Assembly: GCF_008710745.1 (NCBI RefSeq)
Contig: NZ_VYSA01000001.1
Span: forward strand, 1,612,001 to 1,676,000
DNA from: Microbacterium rhizomatis
GTDB lineage: Bacteria; Actinomycetota; Actinomycetes; Actinomycetales; Microbacteriaceae
Direction: 5' to 3'
DNA length: 64,000 bases
Positions 41,865 to 51,057 of the stretch are shown piece after piece; positions within the stretch are counted from its first letter, which is position 1; each line of letters begins with the position of its first letter. Both the position numbers and the translations under genes were made by a program. The notes beneath the pieces are model-generated. The model was not told the DNA's origin and did no database searches. It saw nothing but the letters and a program-made list of their open reading frames with translations.

Positions 41865-42719
41865 ATGAGCAATCCGCCCCTCGCGATCACCGGAAGCACC
41901 GGCCTGCTCGGCGCCCAGGTCGCCTCCCTCCTCTCCGCCGCCGGCGCACAGCTGCGACTGCTGGCGCGCACGCCGGATCGTGCGCCGCGGCTCCCCGGCT
42001 CGGCCGCTGTCGCGTGCAGCTACGACGACACGGCGGCCGCAGCATCCGCACTCGAGGGGATCGACGTGCTGTTCATGGTCTCGGCCTCCGAGAGCGCCGA
42101 CCGCCTCGCCCAGCATTTCGCGTTCGTGGATGCCGCGCGAGACGCCGGCGTGCAGCACATCGTCTACACCTCGTTCCAGAACGCCGCACCCGACGCGACC
42201 TTCACGCTCGCGCGCGACCAATATGCGACCGAGGAGCGCATCAAGGCGTCAGGCATGCGGTGGACGATGCTGCGCGACAGCCTGTACCTCGATTTCCTGC
42301 CTGCGCTCGTCGGCGACGACGGCGTGATCCGAGGGCCGGCAGGCGACGGGCGCGTCGCCGCGGTCACCCGTGCGGACATCGCGCGCACCGCCGCCCGCGT
42401 CCTCCTCGACCCCGCTGCGCACGCGGGACGGACCTACACGCTCACGGGTTCCGAGGCGCTGACCCTCGACGAGGTGGCAGCGATTCTCACCCGAGATACG
42501 GGGCGCACGGTGCGGTTCCACGACGAGACCCTGGACGAGGCATACGCGTCGCGAGCGAAGTGGAACGCCCCCGACTGGCAGAACGATGCCTGGGTCAGCA
42601 CCTACACCGCGATCGCCGCCGGTGAGCTCGCGGAGGTCACCACCGATGTCCTCGACATCACCGGAACGCCACCCCTCACGCTCGTCGACTATCTGGCGGG
42701 CACCCGACAGACGTCGTAG
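41865..42719 (+). CDS. NmrA/SDR-type NAD(P)H oxidoreductase (quinone reductase 2-like)
   Basis: This 284-residue atypical short-chain dehydrogenase has the nucleotide-binding loop ITGSTGLLGAQVASLL at 8-23 and the NmrA-type features VDAARDAGVQHIVYTSFQNA and RWTMLRDSLYLDFLP. It resembles NAD(P)H:quinone oxidoreductase type 2 (YtfG). GGGAGAG lies five bases before the ATG. It stands divergent from the yoaK-type gene. Oxidoreductases of this class are frequent ECF41 targets, but I see no TGTCACA element in front of it. Confidence 0.85.
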   Translation: MSNPPLAITGSTGLLGAQVASLLSAAGAQLRLLARTPDRAPRLPGSAAVACSYDDTAAAASALEGIDVLFMVSASESADRLAQHFAFVDAARDAGVQHIVYTSFQNAAPDATFTLARDQYATEERIKASGMRWTMLRDSLYLDFLPALVGDDGVIRGPAGDGRVAAVTRADIARTAARVLLDPAAHAGRTYTLTGSEALTLDEVAAILTRDTGRTVRFHDETLDEAYASRAKWNAPDWQNDAWVSTYTAIAAGELAEVTTDVLDITGTPPLTLVDYLAGTRQTS

Positions 42720-42768
42720 GCGAACAGGACCGCCGGTCTCGCCCGCGTGGTGCTGAGTCGCGCGGCGC

Positions 42769-43620
42769 TCAGGCACCCCTCAGCGCCGCGGCGGGCTGGG
42801 AGCCGACCGCGACCGGCCGACTGGACAGCAGCGCCCATTGACTCCATGACCCGGTGAAAATCCGCGTCTCGATCCCGGCGGAGGCGAGAGCCAGAGCGGA
42901 GTGGGCGGAGGCGATCCCGGTGCCGCAGTACAGCACGATGTCGGAACGCGCGTCGATGCCGGCCGCCGCGACGGTCGCGCGGATCTCCTCCGCGGACTTG
43001 AGCGTCCCGATCGAGGAGATGTGCGCGACGGTGGGCAGGTTGATCGCGCCGGGGATGTGCCCCGCCACCGGATCCCGGCCGGAGACACGACCCCGATAGT
43101 GCTCGGGTGAACGCACATCGACGAGGAACCCCCGCCGGGGCGCCCGGGCCGCATCGTCGATGGATGCGACCCCGGGATCGACGTCGGCGATCTGCGCGTT
43201 CCCCGGCGGCGGGGCCACGTCTCCCTGTTCGATCGGGAGGCCCTCGGCCACCCAGGCGCGCAGGCCACCGTCCAGCACGCGGACCTCGAAACCCTGCCGG
43301 CGAAGCAGCCACCAGGCTCGCGCGGCCGGGACGCCGTCGTTGTCGTCGTAGGCCACGACGACATCGCCCTGATCGATCCCCCAGCGCCGGACCGATCGCT
43401 CGAGCTGCGCGAACGTGGGCGGCGGATAGCTCCCCAGCTCGGGATGCCCGCGCTGGGCCAGCTCGTGCTCCAGATCGACGTAGACCGCCCCAGGCAGATG
43501 TGCTGAGACATACGAAACACGGCCCTCCGGCGCATCCAGCCGCCACCGCACATCGAGCAGGCGCACGCTCCCCCGCGGTATGCGCTCTGCGAGAGCGCCG
43601 ACGCTGATGAGGGGGGTCAT
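42769..43620 (-). CDS. Two-domain rhodanese-type sulfurtransferase
   Basis: The enzyme moves sulfur from thiosulfate or 3-mercaptopyruvate to an acceptor. Two rhodanese domains are present: an inactive N-terminal one (RLLDVRWRLDAPEGRVSYVS) and a catalytic C-terminal one with FLVDVRSPEHYRGRVSGRDP and active-site Cys232 in LYCGTGIASAHSALAL. CGTGIAS resembles the mercaptopyruvate-type loop (CGTGvT) more than CRKGVT, so substrate choice is uncertain. Length (283) is typical. GAGG lies just before the ATG, with unusually short spacing. Confidence 0.9.
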   Translation of the reverse strand: MTPLISVGALAERIPRGSVRLLDVRWRLDAPEGRVSYVSAHLPGAVYVDLEHELAQRGHPELGSYPPPTFAQLERSVRRWGIDQGDVVVAYDDNDGVPAARAWWLLRRQGFEVRVLDGGLRAWVAEGLPIEQGDVAPPPGNAQIADVDPGVASIDDAARAPRRGFLVDVRSPEHYRGRVSGRDPVAGHIPGAINLPTVAHISSIGTLKSAEEIRATVAAAGIDARSDIVLYCGTGIASAHSALALASAGIETRIFTGSWSQWALLSSRPVAVGSQPAAALRGA

Positions 43621-43813
43621 ACCTCGAGGGTGGTTGATCTGCACCGCTCCGTCGCGGGCGGGTGAAACATGGAGCAACCCGGCGAGACGCGCCGCAACAT
43701 TCGCGCACACGCGGACGGGTGGTTGGTGCCGTGTGTGAACGCACGTGACGGGAGTCGTCACCGATCCCCTCGTCGTGCAGCAAGCTCGAAGGGCAACGAC
43801 TGACGGAGGAATC

Positions 43814-44386
43814 ATGACGCACGGCACACCCGCGGACGCCTCGGCGGAGCATCTCGCGCACTCGTCCGGCCGTTCGTTCGGAATCGTCTCGGCCGACGAT
43901 TTCAAGAGCGCGTTCCGCGAGCATCCCGGCGGCGTCTCGCTCATCACCGCCGACGCCGGTGACGGGCCCGTGGCCCTCACCGCCACGTCCGTGGCGTCGG
44001 TGAGCGTCGACCCGCCGCTGCTCGTCTTCTCGGTCTCGGCGCTCTCGTCGAGCGCGCCCACCCTCGCGGCGGCCGAGACAGTCGTCGTCCACCTGCTCGA
44101 AGCCGACCAGCTGCCGCTCGCGCAGCTCGGGGCTACGAGCGGCATCGACCGCTTCGCGGACACGGATGCCTGGACCAGGCTCGTCACCGGAGAACCCGTG
44201 TTCCACGGCGTTCCGCGATGGATCAGGGCCCGCGTCCTCAATCGATTCGACGCGGGCGGATCGACCGTGTTCGTCGCGCACGCGGTGCAGGTCAACGTGC
44301 CCGACACGCACTCCGGTCGCGGCCTGGTCTATGTGAACCGCCAGTGGCACCACCTGGGCGAGCACTCGAGGATCGAGCACCCCTGA
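43814..44386 (+). CDS. Flavin reductase-like FMN-binding protein
   Basis: This 190-residue protein matches the flavin reductase domain: FKSAFREHPGGVSLITADAG, ALTATSVASVSVDPPLLVFS and a C-terminal HHL near GLVYVNRQWHHLGEHSRI. It would reduce FMN or FAD with NAD(P)H and might supply reduced flavin to two-component monooxygenases such as those at 51-53.7 kb, though they are distant. GGAGG lies four bases before the ATG. The AhpD-like gene follows by 53 bp on the same strand. Confidence 0.88.
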   Translation: MTHGTPADASAEHLAHSSGRSFGIVSADDFKSAFREHPGGVSLITADAGDGPVALTATSVASVSVDPPLLVFSVSALSSSAPTLAAAETVVVHLLEADQLPLAQLGATSGIDRFADTDAWTRLVTGEPVFHGVPRWIRARVLNRFDAGGSTVFVAHAVQVNVPDTHSGRGLVYVNRQWHHLGEHSRIEHP

Positions 44387-44439
44387 CGCGGGCGCGTCGC
44401 CCGTCAGCGCCCCGAAGACCACCCAGAGGAAAGAGCACG

Positions 44440-44793
44440 ATGTCCGACTACTTCGACCGCGCGGCCGACAAGACCTACACGAAGGTCTACAAGAACGAGA
44501 CGCCCGACATCCTGGCGGCGTTCGCCGCTTTCGACCAGGCCGTCTTCGCGCCGGAAGGGCGCGCGATCCCGCTCAAGTACCGCGAGCTGATCGCACTCGC
44601 CGTCGGGATCACGACGCAGTGCGTCTACTGCATCGACGGGCACTCGCAGAATGCCGTCAAGGCGGGAGCTACCGAGGCCGAGCTCGCCGAGGCCGCCTGG
44701 GTCGCCACCGCGATCCGCGCAGGCGGCGGCTACGCGCACGGGCGCCTCGCGTTCAAACTCGCGGAAGACGCGCGGCCCGTCCACGAGCACTGA
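44440..44793 (+). CDS. AhpD/carboxymuconolactone decarboxylase-like protein, 117 residues
   Basis: A compact AhpD-type domain with the redox motif CVYCIDGH (Cys61, Cys64, His68), which supports a disulfide-reductase or peroxidase-linked role. GAGGAAAGAG precedes the ATG. It probably shares a transcript with the flavin reductase upstream. It ends 45 bp from the convergent DUF4395 gene. Confidence 0.9.
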   Translation: MSDYFDRAADKTYTKVYKNETPDILAAFAAFDQAVFAPEGRAIPLKYRELIALAVGITTQCVYCIDGHSQNAVKAGATEAELAEAAWVATAIRAGGGYAHGRLAFKLAEDARPVHEH

Positions 44794-44838
44794 GGCCCCG
44801 GCGGGTCACGACCTCTGACACCGTTTTCCGACCCGTCG

Positions 44839-45396
44839 TCAGGCGGGGCGGGCGCTCCGGCCGATGAATCCCGCGCGGGCGAGGACCAGGTACAGCTGGC
44901 AGCCGAGGCAGAGCCCGATCGAGGCGTTCAGGAACGCGGCGATGAACGCGGCGGCGCCGGCGATCGGCAGTGCCAGCGGAACGCCCAGCAGGTGCAGCAC
45001 CAGACCGATGGTGACGACGAACAGGCCGACACCCTGTGCGAACCTCGGCGGCCTCGGGTCTTCGAGCTCTGCGGGGGGCTTGAGGCGCGGCCGCACGAAC
45101 GTGCGGTACAGCCAGCCGTAGGGCTGTGTCGCGGGTGAGAGCACCGCCCACAGGAACAGCAGAGCGATGATCACGAACAGGATGAAGCCGGGATCGCTCG
45201 CGCGCTGGGCCAGCGACGCATCGGAGATCGCCCAGCTGCCGTTCACGAACGCGGTGGAGATGCCGATCGCCGAGAGGAATGTGGCGATCAGCACGAGCAC
45301 CGACGTGATCCCGGCGGCGAAGCGCGGCCCTCGCGGGTCGATCCCTTTCGGGCGATCGGCGGTGGCGGGCGAGGTGGGGCTAGACGTGGACATCAT
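44839..45396 (-). CDS. DUF4395 membrane protein
   Basis: The 185-residue protein has about four helices and matches the DUF4395 family, including IDPRGPRFAAGITSVLVLIA and the near-C-terminal cysteine pair in IGLCLGCQLYLVLAR. Such proteins are usually encoded with a thioredoxin-like partner, as here: its start overlaps the end of the thioredoxin gene by 17 bp. GGAGGAG lies three bases before the first of two adjacent ATG codons. A role in membrane thiol or sulfur chemistry is plausible. Confidence 0.87.
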   Translation of the reverse strand: MMSTSSPTSPATADRPKGIDPRGPRFAAGITSVLVLIATFLSAIGISTAFVNGSWAISDASLAQRASDPGFILFVIIALLFLWAVLSPATQPYGWLYRTFVRPRLKPPAELEDPRPPRFAQGVGLFVVTIGLVLHLLGVPLALPIAGAAAFIAAFLNASIGLCLGCQLYLVLARAGFIGRSARPA

Positions 45397-45820
45397 GGAC
45401 TCCTCCGACGCGGGTGAGTTCGGCTTGGACGGCGGCACGGGTCACGACGCCGCCGAACCGGGTCTGGATGACGCCGTGCCGATCCAGCACGAGCGTGGTC
45501 GGTGTCTGGAGCACGTGGAAACGCGTGGCCAGATCGGCGCGGTGGGTGAGGTCGACATCGACGTGCTCCACGCCGTCCTGCGCGTCGGCCACCGCCGCGA
45601 GGGTGCGGTGGACGCCCGGGCAGCGGGCGCAGAACTCGGTGCTGAACTGCAGCAGCGTCGCGCGGTCGCCCCAGCGGTCGAGCCCGACGACGGCTGGTTC
45701 GACCGCGTCTGCGATGCGGACGCGACGTGAGCGTCCATCGCGGCGCCGCGCCACGACAGCGAACAGCACCGCCGCCACCACGAGGGCGGCGAGCGCGAGC
45801 AGCGCGGTGATCGGGCTCAT
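45380..45820 (-). CDS. Membrane-anchored thioredoxin-like protein
   Basis: The 146-residue protein has an N-terminal membrane anchor (ITALLALAALVVAAVLFAVV) and a thioredoxin fold with active-site CARC (Cys64, Cys67 in QFSTEFCARCPGV) and the cis-proline loop LQTPTTLVLD. The spacer between the cysteines (AR) differs from the usual GP. MSPITALL is preceded by TAGCGT eight bases upstream and no Shine-Dalgarno site; a longer GTG start at 45838 is possible. It overlaps the DUF4395 gene, its probable partner. Confidence 0.85.
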   Translation of the reverse strand: MSPITALLALAALVVAAVLFAVVARRRDGRSRRVRIADAVEPAVVGLDRWGDRATLLQFSTEFCARCPGVHRTLAAVADAQDGVEHVDVDLTHRADLATRFHVLQTPTTLVLDRHGVIQTRFGGVVTRAAVQAELTRVGGVHDVHV

Positions 45821-45930
45821 GTCGGCAGACGCTATCACCGCTCAGGAAGCCGGGATCCGATGCGCGACATCGCGCGTCACATGACGACGAGGTAGACCTT
45901 CCGACCGCCTCCGCAGGAGCCGCGGCACCC

Positions 45931-45949
45931 GTGTTACGGCGTGTATCGG
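45931..45949 (+). promoter_or_regulatory. GTGTTACGG-C-GTGTATCGG direct-repeat element, site 1
   Basis: Two nine-base half-sites in direct repeat, ten bases apart, lie 101-119 bp before the permease ATG at 46050. A near-identical element precedes metQ (61282-61301) and a single half-site variant precedes the LLM monooxygenase at 53669. All three point towards transporter or monooxygenase genes. Confidence 0.5.
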
Positions 45950-46049
45950 TGCATTGCGGCACATGAATCCGATGCGGGCGACGGCCACCACCCCGCACCT
46001 ACGTTTGCGGCCACGGCGCATCCGGTGCCGTTCGAGAACGAGGAGCATC

Positions 46050-47213
46050 ATGACCGACACCGTCGTGAACAGCCACGTCGTGCCGCACACCGTCGCCGCA
46101 TCCGTCCGGGAGGCTCCTGCGCAGCCGGGCACCGCTCCGGCGCCATCAGGCGCACCGAGCGCCCCGGCGAACGTGAACACGCGGCGCAAGGTCGACCTCG
46201 GCGCGGTGAAGGTCGTGCACACCCGCCACTGGTGGCGCTGGACCATCGCGGCGATCATCATCTTCGTCCTCGCCCAGTTCGTCTGGAGCCTGTTCACGAA
46301 CGACCGCTACATGTGGGACACGTTCGGCCAGTACTTCTTCTCCGAGCCCGTCCTGATCGGAATCGGGTACACGCTGTCGATCACCGCGATCTCGGCGATC
46401 ATCGGCTTCGTCCTGGGGACCGTGATCGCCCTCGGACGCCTTTCGAAGTCGCCCCTGCTCAGTGCGGCGGCGTGGGGGTACATCTGGTTCTTCCGCTCGG
46501 TTCCACTCGTGGTCCAGATCATCGTCTGGTACAACCTCGGGTACCTGTATCCCACGCTCGGGCTGGGCACGCCCTTCACCACCGACTTCTGGATCGTCGA
46601 GTTCCCCACCGTCCAGCTGATCAGCGCGTTCGCCGCGGCCATCCTCGGTCTGGGCCTGCATCAGGCCGCCTACTCCGCCGAGATCATCCGCGGCGGGCTC
46701 ATCTCGGTCGACCAGGGCCAGCAGGAGGCGGCGGCCGCACTCGGCATCCCCGCGAGCACGCGGCTCTTCCGCATCATCCTCCCGCAGGCCATGCGCTCGA
46801 TCATCCCGAATGCGACCAACGAGGTGATCGGGCTGGTCAAAGGAGCATCCGTCGTGTTCGTGATCGCGATCCCCGAGCTCTTCTACGCGGTGCAGGTCAT
46901 CTACAACCGCAACAGCCGCGTCATCCCGCTGCTCCTGGTCGCGGTCGTCTGGTACACGATCATCACGACGATCCTGAGCATCGCGCAGTACTACATCGAG
47001 CGGCACTACGCCCGGGGTTCGGTGCGCACCCTGCCGCCCACCCCGCTGCAGCGCGCGCGGGGCTGGATCGGCATCCAGTGGGCGCGCCTCGGAGACGCCC
47101 CCGCGCCTCCTCCTCTTTCCGGAGGGGATGCTGCGCCCGCCGCCGATCCCGCAACCCGACGTGACACGACCATCGCGACGACAGCCACCGCGAAGAACGA
47201 GGGGGGTCTGTGA
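46050..47213 (+). CDS. Polar amino-acid-type ABC transporter permease
   Basis: The 387-residue protein has a roughly 65-residue polar N-terminal extension, then about five to six helices of the HisM/GlnP type. It carries the inner-membrane signature AAALGIPASTRLFRIILPQA that contacts the ATPase, and a disordered C-terminal tail (about 340-387). GAGGAG lies four bases before the ATG. It is the first gene of a complete permease-ATPase-binding protein operon with the element at 45931 upstream. The imported compound cannot be told from sequence; sulfur-containing amino acids are one possibility. Confidence 0.9.
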   Translation: MTDTVVNSHVVPHTVAASVREAPAQPGTAPAPSGAPSAPANVNTRRKVDLGAVKVVHTRHWWRWTIAAIIIFVLAQFVWSLFTNDRYMWDTFGQYFFSEPVLIGIGYTLSITAISAIIGFVLGTVIALGRLSKSPLLSAAAWGYIWFFRSVPLVVQIIVWYNLGYLYPTLGLGTPFTTDFWIVEFPTVQLISAFAAAILGLGLHQAAYSAEIIRGGLISVDQGQQEAAAALGIPASTRLFRIILPQAMRSIIPNATNEVIGLVKGASVVFVIAIPELFYAVQVIYNRNSRVIPLLLVAVVWYTIITTILSIAQYYIERHYARGSVRTLPPTPLQRARGWIGIQWARLGDAPAPPPLSGGDAAPAADPATRRDTTIATTATAKNEGGL

Positions 47214-48013
47214 TGAGCACCATCGCAGCCACGGTGGAACCCACCGCGACGAGCGGTCTCGTCGAGATCCACAACGTCCGCAAGAGCTACGCAGGCGTGG
47301 AGGTGCTCTCGGGCATCGATCTGACGATCGAACCGGGTGAGGTCGTCACGATCCTCGGGCCGAGCGGGTCGGGGAAGTCGACGCTCCTGCGTACGATCAA
47401 TCACCTCGAGAGCGTCGACAGCGGATCGGTGACCGTCGACGGTGAGCTGATCGGCTACGAGCTGCGCGGCGACAGACTGCACGAGCTCCGCGAGCGCGAG
47501 ATCCTCCAGCGCCGGACGCAGGTGGGGATCGTCTTCCAGAGCTTCAACCTGTTCCCGCACCTGACCGCGCTCGAGAACGTCACGGAGGCGCCGATCGCCC
47601 TCAAGCGGCTGAGCAAGGACGACGCCCGCACGTCGGCACTGGGGCTGCTGGACCGGGTCGGGCTCGCCGAGAAGGCGTCCGCGTACCCCCGGCAGCTGTC
47701 CGGCGGCCAGCAGCAGCGCGTCGCGATCGCCCGTGCGCTGGCGCTCAAGCCCAAGGTCCTGCTGTTCGACGAGCCGACGAGCGCGCTCGACCCCGAGTTG
47801 GTCGGCGAGGTGCTCGACGTGATCCGCGACCTGGCCCAGCTCGGAACCACCCTGATCATCGTGACCCATGAGATCGGCTTCGCCCGCGAGGTATCGGACC
47901 GCGTCGTGTTCCTCGACCACGGCGTCGTCGTGGAGCAGGGCCCGCCCTCCGACGTGCTCGTCAATCCCCAGAACCCCCGCACGCGGGAGTTCCTGGCCAA
48001 GGTGCTGGGCTGA
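47213..48013 (+). CDS. Amino-acid ABC transporter ATP-binding protein
   Basis: This 266-residue ATPase shows Walker A GPSGSGKST, Q-loop FQSFNLFPHLTALENV, signature LSGGQQQRVAIARALAL, Walker B VLLFDEPTSALDPE and switch IIVTHEIGFARE, the HisP/GlnQ pattern. The ATG at 47213 shares one base with the permease stop (TGATG); a GTG at 47210 is also in frame. It is translationally coupled to the permease. Confidence 0.94.
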   Translation: MSTIAATVEPTATSGLVEIHNVRKSYAGVEVLSGIDLTIEPGEVVTILGPSGSGKSTLLRTINHLESVDSGSVTVDGELIGYELRGDRLHELREREILQRRTQVGIVFQSFNLFPHLTALENVTEAPIALKRLSKDDARTSALGLLDRVGLAEKASAYPRQLSGGQQQRVAIARALALKPKVLLFDEPTSALDPELVGEVLDVIRDLAQLGTTLIIVTHEIGFAREVSDRVVFLDHGVVVEQGPPSDVLVNPQNPRTREFLAKVLG

Positions 48014-48081
48014 CGCCCCGCACGACCCGAACCTGCACCCGCAGCATCCCACCGCAGCACTCACCAAGGAGAAACACAGAA

Positions 48082-49074
48082 ATGGCACTCAGCAGAAAGC
48101 AAGGCATCACGATCGGAGCGGCAGCGGTCGCCCTGGTCGCGATCGTGGGCATCGTGACGGCGGTCACGCTCAATCGCCCCGCAGAGGCGGCGGCCGAACC
48201 GGCGCCCTCCGCGTCCGCGTCTGGGAACACGACGACGGACGAGATCACCTGGGTCGACACGGATCCCGTACCCGAGGCCGTCGCGGCGCTCAAGGCCAGC
48301 GGCTTCACGCCCGCCACGCCGGGCAAGCTCACCGTCGCCGTCGGCGCCTTCGTTCCGCCGCTCAGCTATGTGCCGGAGGGCGAGACGCTGCCCGCCGGCA
48401 CCGAGCCGAACATCGGCAAGCTGATCGCAGAGGGCCTGGGCCTCGAGTACAACCCGGTCGTCGTCGCCTGGGCGGACTGGCCGCTCGGCATCCAGTCGGG
48501 CAAGTACGACCTGATCACCGCGAACGTCACCGTGACCGAGGAGCGCAAGGAGCTGTACGACTTCGCGAGCTACCGCCAGGACCTGCTCGGCTTCTACGTC
48601 CGCGCCGACAGCAAGATCGACAAGATCCAGGAAGCGGCAGACATCTCGGGCCTCAAGATCGTGGTCGGCTCGGGCACGAACCAGGAGCAGGTGCTGCTGA
48701 AGTGGAACGAAGAACTCGCCGCCGCCGGGAAAGCACCGGCCGAGCTGCAGTACTACGACGACAACGCCGCAGCGACGCTCGCCCTGGAGTCGGGCCGTGT
48801 GGACGCCAACTTCGGCCCCAACGCCACGTCGGCGTGGGCGGCGCGCGAGACGGGTCAGACCAAGCTCGTCGGCATCATCCCGGGTGGCTGGCCGCTGGCT
48901 GCCAACATCGCAGCGGGAACGGCGAAGGGCAACGGCCTGATCGAACCGGTCAGCATCGTCCTGAACGCGCTCATCGCCGACGGCAAGTATCAGGACGTAC
49001 TCGAGGCGTGGGGGCTCGAGTCCGAGGGGATCGACGAGTCGGTCGTCAACCCGCCAGGGCTTCCGAAGTCCTGA
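48082..49074 (+). CDS. Family 3 substrate-binding protein of the ABC transporter
   Basis: The 330-residue protein starts with a membrane segment (ITIGAAAVALVAIVGIVTAV) without a lipobox cysteine, so it is probably anchored by an uncleaved or signal-peptidase I-type segment. The binding fold shows PGKLTVAVGAFVPPLSYVPE, DLITANVTVTEERKELYDFA and VVGSGTNQEQVLLKWNEELA. AAGGAG lies eleven bases before the ATG. It is the third gene of the transporter operon, and a 14-bp-stem terminator follows directly. Confidence 0.9.
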   Translation: MALSRKQGITIGAAAVALVAIVGIVTAVTLNRPAEAAAEPAPSASASGNTTTDEITWVDTDPVPEAVAALKASGFTPATPGKLTVAVGAFVPPLSYVPEGETLPAGTEPNIGKLIAEGLGLEYNPVVVAWADWPLGIQSGKYDLITANVTVTEERKELYDFASYRQDLLGFYVRADSKIDKIQEAADISGLKIVVGSGTNQEQVLLKWNEELAAAGKAPAELQYYDDNAAATLALESGRVDANFGPNATSAWAARETGQTKLVGIIPGGWPLAANIAAGTAKGNGLIEPVSIVLNALIADGKYQDVLEAWGLESEGIDESVVNPPGLPKS

Positions 49075-49080
49075 TCCACC

Positions 49081-49111
49081 CGTGCGGCCCGGTCGATGAC
49101 CGGGCCGCACG
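49081..49111 (+). terminator. Terminator-like hairpin after the ABC transporter operon
   Basis: A perfect 14-bp stem (CGTGCGGCCCGGTC and complement) with a three-base loop starts seven bases after the binding-protein stop. It lies between convergent genes and can serve both directions. Confidence 0.75.
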
Positions 49112-49148
49112 GCTCGGTCGTCGTAGGTCGATCCGGAGAACCTTCGAG

Positions 49149-50246
49149 TCAGTCCCGCTGGGCCAGCCCCGCGAGCACTCGCCCGATCACGGGCGTGAAC
49201 TTGAATCCGTGGCCCGAGAAGCCCGCACCGATCACGACGGGGCCGATGCGATCGAGGAAGAACCTCGAGTCGGGGGTCGACGTGTAGGTGCACGTCGTCT
49301 CGGTGAAGCTGTCGGGGTCGACGCCGGGCAGCCACTCGCGGGCGTAGCGCACGATGGCGGCGGTCAGCGCAGGATCCGGAATGTAGCTTCGTCGATCGGG
49401 GTCGATCTCGGGGCCGGCGGCGTGCCACCCCGCCTTGACTCCCTCGCCGGGAGACAGCATCCCGTAGACGCCCGTCGGGAACCATGCGGTCGCCGGGTCA
49501 TCCGCGGCGGGTCCGTGGTTGAACCCGGGCCACTCGAGCGACTCGTCTCGCACAGCGAAGTGGGCCGGCTGCTCCTGCGTGACCCGGAGGGTCGGAAGGG
49601 CCGTCCCCGCGATCCGCCCGATCAATGACGTGCTCCAGGCGCCTGCTGCGACGACGACGCGACGGGCGCGGATCGTCCGCGCTCCGTCCACGCCGTCGAC
49701 GGTGAACTGCACGCGATCGTCGTCGAGGATCCGCAGATCGGTCACGGGGGTGCGCCACGAGACCGCCGCACCTCGGGCCGCGGCTCCGTCCAGGAGTGCC
49801 CTGACCGCGGCGGCGGGGTCGAGGCGCCCCGCGTCGGGCGTGTAGAGCACATCGCCCTCGAATCGGAAGCCCGGCCATCGCCTCGCCGCCTCGTCGGCAG
49901 GAAGGATGTCGGCGGCGAAGCCGCCCGCCCGTATCGCGGCGGCGACGAGTGCGAGATCCCTGGCCGGACCGTGGTTGACGATGCCGCTCGTGGTCAGGAG
50001 GGGAAGGCCGGATTCTGCCTCGAGCTCGCGCCACAGTCCGCGTGCGTCCCTCAGCCAGGCGAGGTAGCCCGGCTCGTCGTACGAGACGTTGAAGTTGCGG
50101 GTGGTCCCGTGCGACGCGCCGTGCGCGTGCCCGGGCTCGAACTGCTCGAAGACCTCGATCGAGACCCCTCCGCGCGCGAGGTGCCACGCGGCGGCGGCGC
50201 CCATCGCGCCCGCACCGATGACCGCGACATCGATCGACTCGGTCAT
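49149..50246 (-). CDS. FAD-dependent amine oxidase of the SolA/monomeric sarcosine oxidase type
   Basis: The 365-residue enzyme has the FAD-binding GxGxxG loop VAVIGAGAMGAAAAWHLA at 7-24 and the family motif GASHGTTRNFNVSYDEPGY. The C-terminal FGAGFSGHGFKFTPVIG-like loop (GAGFSGHGFKFTPVIGRVL) contains the position that is often a covalent-flavin cysteine; I see no Cys there. It would oxidise an N-methyl amino acid such as sarcosine or N-methyltryptophan with O2. Its ATG overlaps the stop of a GNAT gene by four bases. The nearby amino-acid transporter could supply its substrate. Confidence 0.87.
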   Translation of the reverse strand: MTESIDVAVIGAGAMGAAAAWHLARGGVSIEVFEQFEPGHAHGASHGTTRNFNVSYDEPGYLAWLRDARGLWRELEAESGLPLLTTSGIVNHGPARDLALVAAAIRAGGFAADILPADEAARRWPGFRFEGDVLYTPDAGRLDPAAAVRALLDGAAARGAAVSWRTPVTDLRILDDDRVQFTVDGVDGARTIRARRVVVAAGAWSTSLIGRIAGTALPTLRVTQEQPAHFAVRDESLEWPGFNHGPAADDPATAWFPTGVYGMLSPGEGVKAGWHAAGPEIDPDRRSYIPDPALTAAIVRYAREWLPGVDPDSFTETTCTYTSTPDSRFFLDRIGPVVIGAGFSGHGFKFTPVIGRVLAGLAQRD

Positions 50247-50749
50247 GCGGGCCCGAGAGCCTTCTCGAAGCAGAGCGAGAAGTCGAAGCCGAGGTAGGGG
50301 GCGAAGATCGGGATCGGCGTGTAGCCGATGCGCTCGTACAGCGTGACCGCATCCTGCTGCCGGTCGCCGGTCTGCAGGATGAGCCGGCGTGCGCCGCGCT
50401 CGCGGCCGATCCGCTCGAGCTCGCCCATCAGGGCCCGACTGGCCCCGCGCCCCCGAACCGAGGTGCGCACGAACACGCGTTTGACCTCGAGTTCGTCGCC
50501 GAGCGCGCGGAGCGCCGCGTGCCCGACCGCCTCGCCGGTCGGATCGACCACGAGCACGGTCGCCACGATCGTCTCGGGGTCCACGGCGAAGTCGCGGTCG
50601 AACCGCTCGATCGTCTCGGCATCGAACTCGTCGAACCGATCGGCGTACCGCGCGCCGAGTTCGTCGTCCATCGCAGCGCGCAACGCGATCGCGCGCTCGT
50701 CATGCCAGTCCACCTGCAGCAGAGACCAGGAGGCGTCCGAGTGAGTCAC
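50243..50749 (-). CDS. GNAT-family N-acetyltransferase
   Basis: This 168-residue protein has the GNAT acetyl-CoA fold: VVDPTGEAVGHAALRALGDE, then motif A in VKRVFVRTSVRGRGASRALM and motif B ending in VTLYERIGYTPI. It starts at a GTG with GAGAGG directly upstream. It is coupled to the SolA-like oxidase. The acceptor substrate is unknown. A 308-bp gap with tandem repeats separates it from the monooxygenase gene on the other side. Confidence 0.87.
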   Translation of the reverse strand: MTHSDASWSLLQVDWHDERAIALRAAMDDELGARYADRFDEFDAETIERFDRDFAVDPETIVATVLVVDPTGEAVGHAALRALGDELEVKRVFVRTSVRGRGASRALMGELERIGRERGARRLILQTGDRQQDAVTLYERIGYTPIPIFAPYLGFDFSLCFEKALGPA

Positions 50750-50880
50750 CCTCTCAGTCTCGCCGGTCGGCGCTCGGCCCTCCTCATCGACGGAAATCGC
50801 CGGTAACACGGGCAGGCCGGCGCTGGGCGCGTCGCGCCGAACCTCCGCATTCGCCCGCCGCACCCACCCCGCTCCCCCAT

Positions 50881-51044
50881 CCCCGTGCGCCGCACGCATC
50901 CCGCTCCCCACCCCCGTGCGCCGCACGCATCCGCCGAGCCACCCTCTTCCCGCCGAACCGGCCAGGTACCGACGTCGGCACAGGGGTGGCTCGGCGAGAG
51001 AGGGCCGGCTCGGCGAGAGAGGGCCGGCTCGGCGAGAGAGGGAT
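50881..51044. repeat. Repeat-rich intergenic region (two 21-bp copies and three 19-bp tandem copies)
   Basis: The 308-bp gap from 50750 to 51057 holds no gene I can support. It contains a 21-bp sequence at 50881-50901 repeated exactly at 50912-50932 (with an internal GTGCG-C-CGCAC palindrome). Three tandem copies of a 19-bp unit, GGCTCGGCGAGAGAGGGCC, follow at 50988-51044, the last with two changed bases. The region lies just past the stop of the monooxygenase gene. Confidence 0.85.
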
Positions 51045-51057
51045 GCGGGGGCGGGGG